Shown here: positions 41,853 to 42,116 of the stretch, piece after piece
Layout: every line of letters starts with the position of its first letter
Position numbering within the stretch: position 1 is the stretch's first letter
Assembly: GCA_016705125.1 (NCBI GenBank)
Contig: JADIYW010000032.1
Location: forward strand, 1-42,116
Reading direction: 5' to 3'
DNA from: Bacteroidota bacterium
GTDB taxonomy: Bacteria; Bacteroidota; Bacteroidia; Chitinophagales; JADIYW01
Length of the DNA stretch: 42,116 nucleotides
Notes under the pieces: model-generated
Database searches by the model: none
What the model saw: only the letters and a program-made list of their open reading frames with translations
Told to the model about the DNA's origin: nothing
Program-made: the position numbers and the translations under genes

Positions 41853-41988
41853 GCACATTAACTTAGGCTACCCAAAAGCAGGGCAGTGGTGCTCGAATGA
41901 AAAATTGTGTTTATATTTGTAGAGAGGTTCTTCGAGCATGGGTTTTGTGGTAAAGTCCCTGCCTTCGGTAGCCCCAACCGTTAGGTGC
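41853..41988. repeat. attC-like imperfect palindrome
   Basis: Paired arms, outside to inside: GCACATTAAC with GTTAGGTGC (imperfect), GGCTACC (41866-41872) with GGTAGCC (41967-41973), GCAGGG (41878-41883) with CCCTGC (41957-41962), and TGCTCGAA (41890-41897) with TTCGAGCA (41931-41938). The right arm has about 12 extra bases, giving an asymmetric bulge. Length 136 bases and a GTTRRRY end agree with integron attC sites (about 57-141 bases). The left core is not a perfect RYYYAAC. Confidence 0.5.
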
Positions 41989-42116
41989 AATTGGGCATTC
42001 GAGAATCTGATAAATAGTCTTTTTTTAACTTGAAGTATAGATTTTGAAACGGAAAATATTTTTATTTTCGTCAAGCCTTGCAAAAGTAAAATTGCTGAAA
42101 ATATATTTTCAAAGCG
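41980..42116. repeat. Direct repeat, copy 2, running off the window
   Basis: The second copy of the GTTAGGTGC-led repeat lies 479 bases after the first and continues to the last base of the window. It is immediately preceded by the attC-like palindrome, which itself ends in this copy's first bases. Confidence 0.75.

Overview
The window is a 42 kb AT-rich stretch of a Bacteroidota chromosome, probably from the Chitinophagia/Sphingobacteriia/Saprospiria side of the phylum. The evidence is an Alternative Complex III (act) operon joined to an aa3-type oxidase operon, PorT, Bacteroidota -7 promoter elements of the form TAnnTTTG, the absence of Shine-Dalgarno sequences, and the usual simple-sequence spacers between genes. 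No rRNA, tRNA or CRISPR array was seen.

Layout. (1) 1-3.2 kb: recognisable genes broken by many small indels (DUF2490 protein, dcd, and a ubiE-porT pair fused by a deletion). (2) 3.4-4.8 kb: engB and an inositol-monophosphatase gene with one clean frameshift. (3) 4.8-8.9 kb: four tandem ~315-bp units, each coding a 65-aa very acidic lipoprotein; a fifth small lipoprotein; then a divergent operon of an ECF sigma factor and a membrane protein joining an anti-sigma-like cytoplasmic domain to a periplasmic trypsin-like protease. A GGTTAC-N15/16-TAT(A/T)A promoter-like motif lies before three of the tandem units, the fifth lipoprotein and the sigma gene, so the block looks like a self-contained envelope-stress regulon. 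(4) 8.9-13.0 kb: rsmI, purD, rsmG and a large lipoprotein on the minus strand. (5) 13.3-28.9 kb: one co-directional 15-gene respiratory operon: actABCDEF, oxidase subunits II and I, heme O synthase, two subunit III genes, subunit IV, Sco, a DUF420 protein and a small CPMC protein. It encodes quinol-to-oxygen electron transfer plus heme and copper maturation. (6) 28.9-32.8 kb: an SDR gene, then mlaE-mlaF-sucD-fabG. (7) 32.9-39.9 kb: a VWA-like membrane protein, priA and dnaK, the last with a sigma-54-like promoter. (8) 40.1-42.1 kb: a frameshifted outer-membrane barrel gene, an inverted-repeat element, a GC-rich repeat, a tyrosine-recombinase remnant, and a direct repeat whose copies both start with GTTAGGTGC, the second preceded by a 136-bp attC-like imperfect palindrome.

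Quality. Frameshifts concentrate in the first 3.2 kb and the last 2 kb, often in homopolymers, while 4.9-40 kb is clean. The two copies of the terminal repeat differ mostly by homopolymer length. This points to uncorrected long-read errors near contig ends as a strong alternative to real gene decay. The best candidates for undescribed biology are the ECF/protease/acidic-lipoprotein regulon and the attC-like cassette structure at the right end.
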